A DNA stretch of 5,490 nt from JAUYQE01 sp035289745 (lineage in GTDB: Archaea > Nanobdellota > Nanobdellia > Woesearchaeales > GW2011-AR9): positions 1 through 5,490 of the forward strand of contig DATDWF010000106.1 in NCBI GenBank assembly GCA_035289745.1. Direction: 5' to 3'. The translations under genes and the position numbers were made by a program. The notes under the pieces were generated by a model, which searched no databases, was not told where the DNA came from, and saw only the letters and a program-made list of their open reading frames with translations. This document shows, in pieces, positions 5,015-5,490 of this stretch; the stretch's first letter is position 1, and every line of letters starts with the position of its first letter.

Positions 5015-5490
5015 ATGCCCGCTCGTGAATACGAAGTCTTTACCATACTCCAGCACTGGAAGCCCTGCCGGGAGATCCTTCCGCCAGAAGTTCTCTTGGA
5101 TTCCCGCGAGCCGTTATTTCCGCTGTTTGCGCATCTCTACCAACAGGCCAAGCAGACCTATGCTTTGCTGCCGAAGCGGAAAAATGGGGAAGACCCCTTC
5201 CTGCATCCTATCAATGTGGTGCTGTTCTTTAAGAAAGCCAAGCTGCATGATCCTCTCACCTCTTGCGTCGGCTTGATTCACGACATTATTGAAGAAAAGG
5301 TTGATCTTTTCCGGAAAGCGCAGCAAGTACCGCTCACGGACGAAGGCCGGGCACTGCTTGATGAGGAAGAGAAGCGCATTTTCGCTGCGTTCACGCAAGA
5401 ACTGCAAGCTTTTTGCGATGCCCACGGCTTTCCACCAACAGTTCCCGAGCAGATTCTCGCTACACTCCAGCTGCTGACGCGCCACAAGCG
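5015..5490 (+). CDS. SpoT/MESH1-like HD-domain hydrolase, 3'-partial
   Basis: The frame stays open from the ATG at 5015 to the window end, giving 158 residues with no stop. The sequence GEDPFLHPINVVLFF (58-72) matches the RelA/SpoT pattern G-x-P-x-x-x-HP-x-x-V, and SCVGLIHDIIEE (83-94) matches the core HD signature, normally LLHDTVED. H64, H89 and D90 are the expected metal ligands, with 25 residues between H64 and H89, as in Rel hydrolases; E93-E94 replace the catalytic Glu-Asp pair. ILATLQLLTRHK (147-158) resembles the later helix before the fourth ligand, which is beyond the window. Such domains hydrolyse (p)ppGpp, NADPH or related nucleotides in a metal-dependent manner. Whether a synthetase domain follows is not visible. 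The segment at about 97-145 is longer and more charged than in typical SpoT. The ATG is supported by a TATA box about 28 bases upstream. HD family is fairly secure, substrate unknown. Confidence 0.8.
   Translation, partial: MPAREYEVFTILQHWKPCREILPPEVLLDSREPLFPLFAHLYQQAKQTYALLPKRKNGEDPFLHPINVVLFFKKAKLHDPLTSCVGLIHDIIEEKVDLFRKAQQVPLTDEGRALLDEEEKRIFAAFTQELQAFCDAHGFPPTVPEQILATLQLLTRHK

Noticed and set aside
5114..5485. Minus-strand frame of 123 codons
   Set aside because: It is antisense to the HD-domain gene, which has conserved motifs and a promoter in the plus direction.

Overview
The window looks like chromosomal DNA from a DPANN archaeon, probably of the Nanoarchaeota/Woesearchaeota/Pacearchaeota side. 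Three things support this: an archaeal RNA polymerase subunit L gene (rpoL), an archaeo-eukaryotic DNA primase in which the PriS catalytic domain and a PriL-type Fe-S domain appear fused in one short chain, and TATA boxes placed 25-28 bases before nearly every start codon (leaderless archaeal promoters). The lineage call is inference; no rRNA or tRNA gene is present to confirm it.

Layout. Positions 2-544 (+) hold the 3' part of an unrecognised AT-rich gene. Positions 545-812 are non-coding and form a long, nested, imperfect palindrome. An AT-rich SAM-dependent methyltransferase gene (813-1490, -) follows with its own promoter. It is bracketed by inverted copies of one motif, at 732-808 and 1535-1562. 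Next, all on the minus strand, come a bacterial-type sigma-70-like protein that ends after region 2.4 (1553-2353), the fused primase (2387-3886), a two-helix membrane protein (3942-4235), rpoL (4240-4509) and a small orphan protein resembling a subtilisin propeptide/I9 inhibitor fold (4556-4909). After a 105-base divergent promoter region, a plus-strand gene for a SpoT/MESH1-like HD hydrolase starts at 5015 and runs off the end.

How it fits together. The core of the window concerns information processing: primase, an RNAP subunit, a sigma-like factor, and possibly (p)ppGpp or nucleotide hydrolysis. rpoL and the membrane protein form the only clear two-gene operon (4-base gap, Shine-Dalgarno-like site). 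The other genes with a visible upstream region each have a TATA box and no leader.

The most interesting feature is the 3' end of the sigma-like gene. Its reading frame stops at the border between sigma regions 2.4 and 3.0, and its last three codons lie inside the inverted repeat that bounds the methyltransferase segment. The simplest reading is that a small cassette-like element (roughly 552-1562) inserted there and removed, or came to replace, regions 3 and 4. The repeat cores also match the integron attC core consensus GTTRRRY/RYYYAAC, which is suggestive but unproven.
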